Notes under the pieces: model-generated | What the model saw: the letters and a program-made list of their open reading frames with translations, nothing else | Database searches by the model: none | Told to the model about the DNA's origin: nothing | In this document: positions 44,262 through 56,118 of the stretch, piece after piece | Position numbering within the stretch: the stretch's first letter is position 1 | Layout of the letters: every line of letters starts with the position of its first letter | NCBI GenBank assembly: GCA_947179485.1 | Contig: OX359247.1 | Location: 37,300,801-37,364,800 of the forward strand | Source: Allacma fusca | Taxonomy: Eukaryota; Arthropoda; Collembola; Symphypleona; Sminthuridae | DNA length: 64,000 nucleotides | Direction: 5' to 3' | Translations under genes and position numbers: made by a program

Positions 44262-45835
44262 CAAGGATGGGAATCGGAATCGGTATCGGAATCGGAATTA
44301 TATTCGAAAATTTGAGGATTTTAATTCATATTGGAATCGCAAATAATTCCTAGAAAGTATTTTAATTCAAAATTGCATTCAAAAATTTTTTGGAATCGGA
44401 ATTGGTATTCAAATATTTTTTACTGAATTCCGATTAAAATAAAGTATTGTTTTCAAATGGCACATTCATCTTTTTCGGTGTACATACTTAAATATAAATT
44501 TAAAATTGTCGCAATTTTTACTTACAACGTAAAGCTAATCAAAGATTGGCGAACGTTTTCTTCATCCGAAATGAACATGCTCCCACAAATTAATTACTGA
44601 AGTAATTTAAATCGTTGATACTAAAGATTTTTTTAAGTAACTACATAAATGTTTTTTAGGTAACTAAATATTTTTTTTGGTAAGTAAAGATTTGTTTAGG
44701 TAACTGCAAATGGACCGAAAGACAATTAGTAATTTTGGAGTTGAAGTATCAGTTTTTCAACACTTAAGTTGATACTTAGTGACCTGCGGGGGAAACTAAC
44801 TTCCCAAAGCATTGATGATAGCATGTTTCTAAGGTTGAAGTTTTTCCGTAATTAAATTTTGTATTTTCAGTATACGAGCAGTATTCAAATAAATATTCAA
44901 ATCGGAATTCATAATTAAATTAAATTAAATTTCTTTATTCAGGATTCTTTTCGGGCTGAGCCCATATCATCCGTACATTGCAAGTGTATATTTTGTAACA
45001 ACCAATTAACTTAAGTTACTTATTCTAAGGAGGTGAGAGAGCAAGGTAACATGGAAGGAGAATATATCCCACGACGAACCGAAGGAGTACAAGCCTTGTG
45101 TTGGCAGGTAAGCACATATCCAGTAGAGCCGAGGCAACCGTAACTCCACTCACTCGGTTGAGTGAGCGTTCGTGCGCCCTGTATCCAGCCGCAACATCCC
45201 CCAGAACCCAACAACCATCGCTCTCACTGCTCACACCTCCACAACAGCAGGGGCACTGGGCTCTTGGAGCCATTCCTCAACGATGGTAGTTGAGTACATT
45301 CAGTGCTGGACTGCTCCTGCTGTCCGAAAATAGCTATAGAGTGAGAGTGAAATGTAAAGCTATAGGTAGAGAAGGAAGATATGCAGATAAGGGAGGAGAC
45401 AAGGGCCACGCCACGGACACAATCTTATCCGAATGTCTGCAGACGCAGTATATGCAAATACACCGATTCATCTTACGAATCATTATCAGTGTACGGCACA
45501 CACTACTCCTACTGACACTCTTCCAAGAATGCGCAACATGCCTCCAAACCCCATTTGCATACCGATAGTGTATAGGGAAAGATAGAAAGGACCTGAAATT
45601 ATTTTGGGGTGAGCTAGAGTCGAAAGCCGGCTCTTCTGCAACCTTACAGATTCGCTACACCACCAGACCGCAGGCTCGGTCTGAGAATTCATAATGAACG
45701 AATACTCGATGATATTTAAATCCGTATTAGAATTCATATTTTTCAGTATTGCTATTGGTATTTTAAATCGGAATTTTTTGCCTTGAATATTTTAATTCGA
45801 ATTAGAATTCATATTTTTCCGATTTCCCATCCTTG
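44262..45835. mobile_element. hAT non-autonomous element nested in the Tc1 element
   Basis: Ends CAAGGATGGGAATCGGAA and the inverse of CAAGGATGGGAAATCGGAA. They are flanked by the perfect 8-bp duplication GCTAATAT (44254-44261, 45836-45843). Subterminal sequence consists of GGAATCGG/AATTCGAAT words. It contains the retroposon at 44916-45684; without it the element is about 800 bp. Confidence 0.85.
44916..45684 (-). mobile_element. Retroposon (SINE/LINE-like) nested in the hAT element
   Basis: Flanked by the perfect 11-bp duplication GAATTCATAAT (44905-44915, 45685-45695). The minus strand ends with AATAAAGAAATTTAATTTAA, that is a polyadenylation signal and a short TTTAA repeat tail, so it inserted by target-primed reverse transcription. 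Base composition is clearly more GC-rich than the host element. At the 5' end (minus strand, near 45670-45600) GGTGGTGTAGCG and CTTTCGACTC resemble pol III A and B boxes, suggesting a tRNA-derived SINE. A 5'-truncated LINE is the alternative. Confidence 0.68.
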
Positions 45836-46001
45836 GCTAATATTTCATTTAATTTCTACGTTGGGCTATTTGGTAGACTTAGAAAAGTGAGGACTTTCAT
45901 TTAAAATTATTTACCACAGAGAAATATTTCAATGGTTGTTATGTTTGCCCTGGGTAAGAAAGTATGACATCTATCGAACAATATTTTGTCAGCCCACTGT
46001 A

Positions 46002-48118
46002 TATGCATATTTTCGAGTCTTTCAATCATTCAGTCTTTAGTCATATTTATTATATTCATATATGTATGTAGATTGATCCTATAAATCGAGGAACGAATGA
46101 ACAAATTACGAAAATACGAATGTTCATCATTGAAACCATGTCCTTACGTATAGGCACGACGATCCGTGAAACAGTTGTTTTCCCTTTACGCTGCGTTGAT
46201 AAAACAAAAATTTGACAACAAATATTCAATTTTTGTATTTTTGTATAAAAGCTCGCGAGTTTTCTGAAATTATATGCATAATTAGTGATTAGACGTTCCG
46301 TTGCTAAAATCTTGGATTAAGGCAGTTTTCCAGATTTGGCTCAAGATATACAAAATGTTTAGAATATATGAAAAACATTATTTCCAAAATAAGCTGATTG
46401 TTCAACATAATTTTAATGAATAGAAATCAATAATAATAATTGTTTTTACAATTGTATATGCTTTCCAGTATTTATATGAATTTTTTACATTTGAAATATC
46501 TCATGAAATAAAAAGTTTGATTCAGGAGGGGTGGCTGTGTGTTTGCAAATTTCTGTAAAACCAAGTTTAAGTAGGGGAAATGAAGACCAAACCTAAAAAG
46601 TAATTACCCAGTGAGGAGGAATTGTTCTGGGGAAAAAAATTACGATATTATAAGTGAATTTGAAGTTCAATTGATTAATAAGAAATATTAGAATTAATAA
46701 GAAATTCAAAAATCTCGACTTTCCTTTATGTTTGCGATTTGGAACTTCTGATCGCAAAAACTGACATAAATAGGTCAACGAAGCAAATCAAAATCTGTAA
46801 GAAAATTTAGACCCCTCGTGCCCTTATATTATGGGTTTATACTTTGCACCAGGACTGTGCAATAAAAAAATCATATGCATGTATGCTGTTGTTCTTATAT
46901 ATGTTTATACGTACTTATATACAGAAATAGTTATTAATAAATATGATAATTATTGTTATAACTCAAGTTTAAAAATTTTATACATATTGACACGACCGTA
47001 CAGAGTAATCCAACAGTTTCCATGGGATAAATGATTATAGTCATTATGCATCATATTGTAAATTACTTGTTACTGAGTACTGTATATAGGATGGAAAAAA
47101 TTCTGTTAACTAGTTTTAATAAAATCGGGCCAGTAAGTCTAAATATATACAAGCGGAAATGAATTTTTGAGCCGATAATCCATGGGGTGTGTCTTGAAGA
47201 ACTTGACTATTACTAGTATTATATTAAAATTGTTGAATGCCTTATGGCATTAAATAATGCTTGTAATGCAGAAACAAAGATTTAATTATAAGTAAAATTA
47301 TTTTACTTATCTTAATACATATACATACGTTTGTATTTAGTCGCTTTCGGATAAATTTATGCAATGGATACTAGCAAAATGCAAACAATTATTGCAAAGC
47401 TTGCGCGCCGCTCGTTATATCTAACTCCGAGATGCGCTGCGGTTGTATACAAATGTCTTGTTGCTAGTGCAGACAGGTGCGTCATTGGCAACAAGACATT
47501 GGGAGTTTTAAACAAGACAGGGGAAATATTTTGAAGTAATAATTAGGAATACTATGATCATAACATTTAAATAACTTTTACACGGACACTGGGTACAAAA
47601 TTTCAGGCTGCTATCAGAATTCTTGAATACAAAGTTGATTTTACTTTTAGAACCCAAAAGCTCCTTGGCCTTGACACTGAACATGCTGTACTTGCTTCGG
47701 CGCTGGTTTCTTACGATTAGAATTTGGATTGATGGCTTATTTCAATTAGCTTTGTTCATGTGTTTTTTCATGGCATTTGAGACGTTACCATCTGTTTGCT
47801 AATTAAATCCATATGGTAATCTATATGGTAAACGAATAAGGGTCTAAAGACTCACTTCTCGGCATCCTTTTGGCTATTGGATACTGGGACTGCTCGGATA
47901 AATTGAAGAACAATATCGATTTTGTACTCGTACCTGCCTGGAAAAGACTGAAAAATCAAATAATATTTCCACAGCTGCTCGTGTTTTACAATATATGCTA
48001 TGCTTGTGTCTGTACATTTTATTTCAGGTGAATTCTAGTGCGATAAAAATCCCAATGATTGCAAATACGTCGAGCGAAGATTTATTCAATCCCATACAGT
48101 AGTCGCAGACATATATAG
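46002..48118. other. Intergenic
   Basis: AT-rich, no supported gene or repeat. A less AT-rich patch near 47400-47510 has no recognised identity. Confidence 0.4.
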
Positions 48119-48524
48119 TTCCATGACATTGCAACAAAATTCGATACCACACTTTCTTATGATTATGACACCTTGGATGCCGCAGTATCAATTGTCAGCA
48201 AATGACTTCAAGGGGTCGAGGTAATTATGCACAAGTGGAATCCAGTAAAAAAAACCTCACTTGCTTGTGCTATAACGAACAACAAAATTTGGTACATGTT
48301 TAGAAGTTGCCGGCATGTTAGCAACTAGCATGTAAGTATCAAATTTTGATACCACTCACATATCTCAAGGCTGTCCAAGCGCAGACATCATTTTGTGATT
48401 TGTTGGGATCATATACCGGATACGTGCCTCTGACCATTTGTAACATGTCCAGTCGTCCAAGCATCAAAGGTATTAAAAAAATCTGTGGCATCAAATTTTG
48501 TTGCGATACCATGGATCTATGAAT
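48119..48524. repeat. Inverted-repeat element (possible MITE)
   Basis: The left arm CCATGACATTGCAACAAAAT is matched in inverse by ATTTTGTTGCGATACCATGG at the right, with further inverted similarity inwards (GATACCACA and TGTGGCATC). A palindromic GTATCAAATTTTGATAC lies in between (about 48336). No coding capacity and no clear target duplication. Confidence 0.5.
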
Positions 48525-48635
48525 GCAGGGCAACAATTAAAGAGTGTAACCGGATATTGACATTATAGCCTTGTTTCGTATTCATTTGTTATGAAATTAG
48601 TGCTTGAAGTAAGAAGGTACTCGACACTTGACGAT

Positions 48636-48752
48636 CAAGGGTGGATTTATGGGGTGGCCCACCTCGGTCCGGCCAGATTACATTCGAAAAGGTCTACCCA
48701 TCTATTTCGAGCCGTAGACCCAGAGTAAAAATTATTTTATTAATCCACCCTG
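48636..48752. mobile_element. Short hAT-like MITE
   Basis: CAAGGGTGGATTTAT at the left and ATTAATCCACCCTG at the right form inverted ends of about 12 bp. They are flanked by TTGACGAT/TCGACGAT (7 of 8 matching; 48628-48635, 48753-48760). A truncated relative lies at about 5811. Confidence 0.6.
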
Positions 48753-48760
48753 TCGACGAT

Positions 48761-50679
48761 AATCCAGCAATTATTTTTAAGAGGGCACTGACACTGGTGT
48801 AAGTAAATTTCTCCTAAATATTCCCTAGTTCGTATTGAGGAGCTTTGGATTACAGATTACATAATATAATGCATAATTAGTTAAAGGGATTTACGTTAAA
48901 AGGGAAATTACCATTAAAAATTGTCGATTCTAATTACCGCCCTACCTTATTGTTTCATGATGTGAAATACGTGTGAAATCCTACAAGATTTCAGGGGAAT
49001 AGTTGATGATAAAATGATTTGGGACTTACGGAAGCTTCATCGAGCTCACTTTATTGTTCCTATTAAAAATAATTAATTTGGTTGCACCAAAGTTTTGCAT
49101 GCCTTACAGTAATACAATTCGACAGGGACAGAAAAAATTATAAGTTTCGGGGTATCATGAGACATGCAAAGTTTCTGAATTACGCATGCTGTGTAAATAA
49201 TTGCAATTAAGCTTGAGACCTCACAAAATGCAATTAAAACTCAATTCTGTTTCCACTATTATACCTGTATAGCGTTGTCATACTACTTTGAGTCAGAAAT
49301 TGCGGGTTACTTAAATTGCAATTAGTTATCGAATGCTGCTGTGCTAGCTATAACAAAGACAGTCTAACACTCATAAACTGAAACTTAGAAAAGTTATATA
49401 ATTTCTTTCCCTCCGCTAAACATCCTAATAATAATTACAAACTGACTGATTGAGTAAGTAACTTAGCAAAGGTTAGTTTATCACTTGTTATGTAGAAATG
49501 AAAAATAAAAATATCTGACGGAAATGGTTCCCCACTCTCCATGCTCGCTCTATAATTAGGTTATTTATTACAAATAACAGTGAAAATTTGCAGACCACAC
49601 TAAAACATTGATCAAGGTTGCCACAGTTCATTCGAAATGTAATTACATGTAACTACATAATATAATTATGTGTAGGTATCGGTAGCGATAAGATCTAAAA
49701 ATCATTTGGAACAATATCCTAGATTTTTATTTAGTCGTATATACATATGTATGCACTTATTGCTTTATGTTCAACTCGAAAACTTCAGTGTAACGTACAT
49801 ACATATGTATGTACCTCATGATATTCTCATAACACAACCAAAATACATTTTTCTGCTTAGGTCATTCTAAGTCAAAATGTTATATGTATGTATTTTATTA
49901 TGAGCTCCCTCAGCCATCGTCTAGAAGTTTGCAACGAGGAAATCACATCTGTGCTGGTATATACATACATATAAACAAACCATGTGAAAACAATTATGAT
50001 AAGGTGCGATATTACTGCATGATCTCCTGATAAGTCATCAATGGATTTTTTAACTGCTACTGAAGCTTGATTTATATTTACATATACTGGTGTAGATAAT
50101 GCGGTTATGTAGTAAAATAAATCTATTCCTGCTTCCATTGCGTTAATGCTCCACGCTAATTGGCAGTTTTAGTGTGTTTTGACTGAACTAATTTGGGTAT
50201 GTATGCTTCACCCAAATGCACGTTCCAACGTAATTATGTATGTCAATTCTGGTCGCAGAATACGCATATCATGTTCAGTTTACTTTTTGTTTTTGTAACA
50301 GTTCATCGTAGGTTGTGCATTACACACATATTTATTGTATTTTCCTTTCGTTACACTTACAACCTATTAGAACAAATTTTGCTGATATTGCAAATAGTCT
50401 AGACGCAATTTTGCTATGAGAGTCCAGGATGGGCACACAGTATACAAATGCAATAAACGATTTATTTCATTGATATTTCTAACATTGAAATTTTATAATA
50501 ATGTTGAAACGCGGAAACCTATACAAAAATGTAGGAAAGGGGTTGACGAAGGTAGCTCCTGGGAAAATATTACGACTAAAAACAAACGCCGGTAGCACGA
50601 GGGTTAAAATGCGCACGGTGCCCAGTACTTTTTAATATTGCAAACCAGTGGAACAAATCACTTCCTTATACTTGAAGCA
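48761..50679. other. Intergenic upstream of trypsin gene
   Basis: AT-rich with scattered ACATATGTATGT words. No supported gene. Confidence 0.4.
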
Positions 50680-50686
50680 TATATAA
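50680..50686 (+). promoter_or_regulatory. Probable TATA box of trypsin gene
   Basis: TATATAA, 87 nt upstream of the start codon, so initiation about 30 nt further on would give a short leader of about 60 nt. This is typical of highly expressed digestive proteases. Confidence 0.5.
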
Positions 50687-50772
50687 TCCACCGGTCACAC
50701 CAACTGGAAACATAAACCGTCCACAGGTTGAAAACTGAGGTTACTTTCTGACAACCATATTTTGGAATCAAT

Positions 50773-51825
50773 ATGTTGGTAAAAATTTGTAAGGCATTAA
50801 TTTTGACCCTAGCGGTCATTTCTAGCATCGCCAACGCAAAAGGTACGTGAGGATGGAATATTCATTTTTTCCCACACTGCTATAATTTTTGTTACTAATG
50901 AAATTTTCATTTTTAGAATCCCGAATCGGACCGAGGCTACAACCCGGAGTACCTAGAATAATAGATGGAGTTGCTGTGACCGGTCAATGGGATGGTCGTT
51001 GGGCGTGCAGCATGCAGGATAAGTGGTATGGCGATTACCACATGTGTGGCTGCAACATTATTGATAACCGAACGGTTCTGACGGCTGGTCACTGTGCCCC
51101 CCAGGGGTGGCCCGAAGATATTGAGCTCTATTGTGGAGAAAAGATTTTGAGTGAAGCCACTCTTACGTCAAAAGTCACAAACATCATAAGGCACAAAGGA
51201 TACAGCTCTGAAACGTTGAATAACGATGTGGCCTTGCTGAAGTTACAAACTGCTTTGAAATTCGACGAAAATACGAATATGAAACCTGTGGTACTCCCGG
51301 AAAATCCTGACGTGTGTGGCGATGGTAAATTGAAACACTGATGCTTTTATTTGTTAATATTTATTTAATATTTAATAATTACTAACATATTTGTATTTTT
51401 AAATCCATTTTTTGTCTTAATGTGCACTTACCTTCTGATTTGACACAGGAGAACTTTGTTACGTTTATGGATGGGGAGTTACGTCAGAAGGGGGTTTCAG
51501 TGCTGCACCTAACCTTATGAAAACCGACGTGAAAATTGTTTCGGATTCAGAATGTCAAGCAAGTTACGCTGCAGCAGGGATTACAGTCAACCCAGAATGT
51601 ATGATTTGTGCAGCTAATCCGGGGAAAGATTCTTGTCAAGGGGACTCGGGTGGTCCTTTGATCTGTAGAACAAACGTACTTTGCGGAACCGTTTCTTGGG
51701 GCATTGGCTGTGCCCGACCTGAGTATCCTGGCGTTTACGCGGAAGTCGCGAATTTCCTTGATTGGATTAAAATCTGTGATGGCGATAAGTGCATGGTTCC
51801 CACTGGATGTGAGACTTGCTGCTGA
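50773..51825 (+). CDS. Secreted trypsin-like serine protease (S1 family)
   Basis: Three exons: 50773-50842, 50917-51324 and 51449-51825, both introns phase 1 with GT-AG ends, giving 284 residues. A signal peptide (MLVKICKALILTLAVISSIANA) ends before AKES. A short propeptide ends in Arg before IIDG, the activation site (family usual IVGG). The catalytic triad is His in LTAGHC, Asp in NNDVALLKL and Ser in QGDSGGP. The Asp six residues before that Ser (DSCQGDSGG) and the Gly in SWGIG predict cleavage after Lys/Arg. A cysteine-rich tail (CDGDKCMVPTGCETCC) follows the usual end of the domain. Probably a digestive enzyme or an extracellular cascade protease. AATAAA is at 51998-52003. Confidence 0.95.
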
Positions 51826-53357
51826 ATTAGTCATTGTGCTGAAGTTAAAATATCACGCAATTTAATAATTTCTTTCGTTGATTATTACGTTAGCTATTTT
51901 TAGGCATCGTAGAGGTTATTATCGTAAAATTCGTATAGTTATAGTTAAAGTAATGTAAAATAAGGTCATTTATTTACCCGAGGAAATTAACAGAAGCAAT
52001 AAATATTCTTTCCTTAAATTAAAATTTTTTGGTGTGTAGCCACTGTAGACTGTATGTAAAGTGGAAGACAAGCATCCCAGTAGTAATGATTTTACTAAGA
52101 GTTTCGATGTGGAATTTATTTATTGGTGTTACACTTTTTTGTACACACAGAAGAAATACACTATTTGAATACTTAAAATTATGAACGACATCAGTTAAAA
52201 AATTATTATTGCAACGTTAATGCAAGTACTTACGTTTTTTCGAAAAACCTCAATTTACATCATCTTAGTACAATTTGCCTTAGAGTTGAGAATTTTAAAA
52301 ACTTTTAAAACAACCTGAGCCTGAGATATCGTTATAATATAGACCACCAACGAGAACTTCACTCGAAATTGAGATTAAAAACGAAGACATTCAGTAGTAA
52401 TATAATTGATCACTTTGAGTGTAGAAACTAATAATAATTGTAAGAACTACTTATACATACATCAATAAGCTAATTCAGAGTTGTAAGCACCTTAAGCTTT
52501 GAATTATTTAAAATCGCACTGAAATTAAAAGTTGACTTTCTGCTGGAGCCCATACATTACATAAATAACTAAGATTTGAAACTAACGGAATACGTTCAAC
52601 GCATTTCTATTATATTTAGAGCTTCAACGCTCGAATTAAAATTCAATTTTACAATCTGTGGATAAGGTACGCACACGATAAAATACTTGGGACATAAAAC
52701 ATTAATTTCAAAACATTTGACTAGTTTACGATTTGAAAGTTTGGCTTACGTGATTGTTTCAGGTTAAGTACAAGTAACTTTGTACCATTTAAAGAACTAA
52801 TTTAATAGATTAGACAACACAAACAATACACATAAATTGCTGTACGGAAATAGTTTGGTCCACAATGGCTTTTGAACTCGTAAAGCACACTATACCTTTT
52901 ACGCCCCTTACTGCATTTATTCATTAATGAAGCATAACGTAAGGCCAGCTTGGAATCATACGAAAAGTCCTTTGACAATACCAGAATTCTTTAAATGCTA
53001 CATACACAAATATTCACGACTACTACGCCAAACCCACATTGTTGATGAAATAAACTTCCCATATTTGTACATTGCATTCATCAAGAATGAAAACTACTGT
53101 AATTCCTCCGAGAAAGTTATACGAGCAGTCAAAGAGAATCCATATTTTAAAGATTTTGGTTATGAAGGCGTATGACCTGCATCGCTTTATTGTACTCTGG
53201 TAGACGCACCGTGACAAATCTGTACAAATTTAATTATAAAAAAATTAAATAGAAGTAGGTAAATTCGAATAAAGATTTTTTGTACTATTTTTTTACACTA
53301 GTATTGCAAACACTTATTTATTAAATAATTTCTTGGAAAACAAGGGCAAATATAAAC
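51826..53357. other. Region between convergent trypsin and ethanolamine kinase genes
   Basis: AT-rich. An 82-codon frame at 52927-53175 starts with ATG but shows no recognised motif and no splice or context support; I leave it uncalled. TTTATT at 53317-53322 is a polyadenylation signal for the minus-strand kinase gene. Confidence 0.4.
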
Positions 53358-56091
53358 TTACGTGAAAAAATCGTAGTCAATATCGGAATAACAGGTTTGC
53401 ACGATACCCCAAACCATCCATAATACAAGAGAGATTGGAGTACAGAGCTGAACCCAGCGGTAAAAAGTGTCCACATCGTATCCCGATTTACCTTCTCCGA
53501 TTTTTAAATGGTTTAGGTATTGTCCAATCCAGGCACGTTGGAATTCTTCATCAGGATACAGGGAGAAATCTATATCTTCGCCCCCAGCGAATTCGTTGAA
53601 ATGGTTTGCAATGTCAAACGGGACATAATTTGTAGCAGCATATTCAAAGTCAATGAAAGCTACAACGTCTCTTTTTTCATCAAGAATCACATTCCCAAGG
53701 AGAATATCATTGTGACAAAAAGCAAGTGGCATTGGCTCCTTGGAACACAAGACTTCCAATTCTTCGACTGCCAGTAAACCCCATTGGTTAGATATTCCTA
53801 CAGCTTCAAATCTTGCCTTCACTTCAGGTTTGCTATCTAAAGCTTCCAAAGATAACTTGCAAAACATTTTGAGCAGTTTCCATATCGATGAGCCCTTCTC
53901 GTACTCTTCCGGTGATAAAGGTATCGAGTGCATTCTTGCCATCTCTTTAGCAACAAGGGGGTAGACAGTATCTGCCCGACAATTGATAACATTCAGAGGA
54001 GCTCCAGGTGTGTATTCATACGCTATTCCGTTGTCAAATATGGCATACAGTATAGGACCACATTTTCTGTCATGAAGAAGCTACGGAATATTTAATAATT
54101 ACTATTAGAACACGAATGTCAATTAAAATAATGCTATTATTAAAATATTATTATTATTAATTAATTATATCATAGTAACAATAACTTTTCAGTAATATTT
54201 AAAAATTAAACAACCTGCATTGTCTTAATTTCTTCATCGCGGTCAATAAACATTTCTGTCTTCTCTCCGTACATTTTCACGATCACAACATCATCCTTAT
54301 CACTGTTCAAGTAGAACCCAACGAGCTTGTTAGTGATTCCACCAGAAAATACCTATGTTCAAGGACAATTCTCTCATTAAAACCCATCCATCCAACATCA
54401 CCACTTGCTAGACAGTAATTACACCGCAATCGCAGGAGTCCCTTTGCATGAGCAAGCTTTTCATACTTTTTTTAATACTTTGTAAACAGCCTGCTGTTTT
54501 GCGTCTTGCATGTCATTTTTTCATACGGATGATTAGGCATTCTTTATTTTAATAATGGTTTAACCATTAATTAATGACAAATCCACATGAAGTTGTAAGT
54601 TATAACAGAAGAGGAAGTGTCTGTGATTTTGTTCATATTTCTTGTATAGGTAATTATCTTAGGTTAATATGTATGTATGTATGTGAAAACCCCTAAAGAG
54701 CGTGAACAGAATAGGTAAATAAGAAAAACAAGATTTTGTAAGATTGTTCATAACTTTTATTAGGGATCTCCAAATGAACCAATTTGAGGTCTGCAAAACA
54801 TCCCAAGTACCCCATTTCGGTAGGGGGCTGGGTTGGAAAGTCTGAAATGCGGTTTCGAGAAGTACGCTAGATCTCGGACATTTATGAACCGCTTTTAATG
54901 ATATTTTGTTTGGAAACTCTTCAAACAAAATCCCATTTAAAATTTTGATTTTCAATTAACAATTGAATTTTGCCCAAATATTTTGTAGAGACTAACACGA
55001 GTTTGCAGATGAATGGCATTGCAGTAACAAGACAAGAGCGCTTAGCAACAAAGCTTGGAGACTGATTTCACACCCGTCCCCATCTTCCCCGTCTCAACAA
55101 GTTGGAAAACTAAAAAGTTGAAACGTGAAAGCATTTTTTTTAATTCTATGCAAAAATACACACAGGCATTTTCGTGTCCTTGGTTGACGGGGTGAGCTCA
55201 TCGAAATCTGGCTAATCCAGCTCAATAAGAAATTAAAAGGGTCATTAAAGGGGTTAATCAGTGTCGGTAAACGTGTCTTTCCTATTTCCTAATTAGATGG
55301 GTTCGACAAAAAAAAACTATATTCTTAATCCACTCATCAGTTAGTTCCTCTGTACCAGTTTTCACCAAAATCGATGCATTTATGTCCATCCGAGTAAGCA
55401 TACTTGCCCCATTAATTTCGTATTGCCAGACAAGCCTGATTTCGATTACCTCTACTTGTCACCCACATGCATGTACCCTGTATCCCCTGTTGTAGCGAGC
55501 TGAAATGCCTTGGTGTATTGAATTGAAAAAATGTTTTTACAGTTCAACATTTTTAAGTAATTATTCGTATCCAACTTGTGGAGACATGAGGAAGTTGGGG
55601 GTAAAATCAGACTCCCAGCCCTGTAGTGTAGCAATCATGTTCAGATTCAGCTGAATATCGTTTGTACAAGTATCATCCCTTTCAAACAAGTACACACGAA
55701 ATATGAACAAATCGCTGTCACCACTACTTGTAACCTCCGTCACAACTTCATACACATTTAAAGATTTACTTACTCTCAATAGGCATTAGTAAATGATTTT
55801 AACTCCAAAGTCTTTGACAACCATTGGAAACAGTGCTTCTAGTAAGTGATTAAAACAATTTTTAAATGTAATGTCATTCCTGACTGATCTATCCAAAAAT
55901 CAGAAAGGAAGTAACGTAAGTACCCTCATTTGAATGTCTTCCAGCGACCCTTCCCCTTTCCCATCCATCTTTCGAAACCACTCGGGACGAACCCTCTCCA
56001 GAATAGGCATGGAGTCTTCATAAATACTCTCCTCTTGAATTTTAATCGGGAGATGAGTCACAGGAGCTGGCTCTGACTGACACAACGGCAT
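53358..56091 (-). CDS. ETNK: Ethanolamine kinase
   Basis: Phosphorylates ethanolamine with ATP, the first step of CDP-ethanolamine synthesis of phosphatidylethanolamine, in the cytosol. Three exons on the minus strand: 56091-55924, 54352-54215 and 54080-53358, introns of 1571 and 134 bp in phase 0, 342 residues. The start ATG (MPLCQSEPAP) follows a likely splice acceptor near 56108, so a 5' untranslated exon may exist. Key motifs are FSGGITNKLVGFY (nucleotide loop region), GIAYEYTPGAPL, the catalytic loop CHNDILLGNVI (His, Asp, Asn), and IDFEYAATNYVPFDIANHFNEFAG, which carries the second Asp and the NHFNEFAG box typical of ethanolamine over choline kinases. AATAAA lies 36 nt after the stop. 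Slightly short at the N-terminus compared with the family, otherwise complete. Confidence 0.94.
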
Positions 56092-56118
56092 TGTTTCCCC
56101 TTTCAGTCTGTCCTTCAC

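Larger units (their letters stand above)
42967..45999 (-). mobile_element. Tc1/mariner element carrying nested insertions
   Basis: Terminal repeats CAGTGGGCTGACAAAATATT and its inverse, flanked by TA (42965-42966, 46000-46001). A second, related inverted pair GACAAAAGATTGTTCG lies at 43161 and, inverted, at 44196. This gives the IR/DR layout (outer and inner repeats about 200 bp apart) known from Tc1-type elements. Removing the 44262-45835 insertion and its duplication leaves about 1.45 kb, normal for Tc1. The transposase on the minus strand is decayed. Confidence 0.85.

Noticed and set aside
43378..44346. Plus-strand ORFs of 96, 97 and 104 codons
   Set aside because: Antisense to the Tc1 transposase remnant; one runs across the hAT insertion border.
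45020..45568. Several 60-90-codon ORFs on both strands
   Set aside because: All lie within the GC-rich retroposon; none shows RT or endonuclease motifs.
52927..53175. 82-codon ATG-started ORF between two convergent genes
   Set aside because: No motif, no paralogue or splice evidence; left as unannotated.
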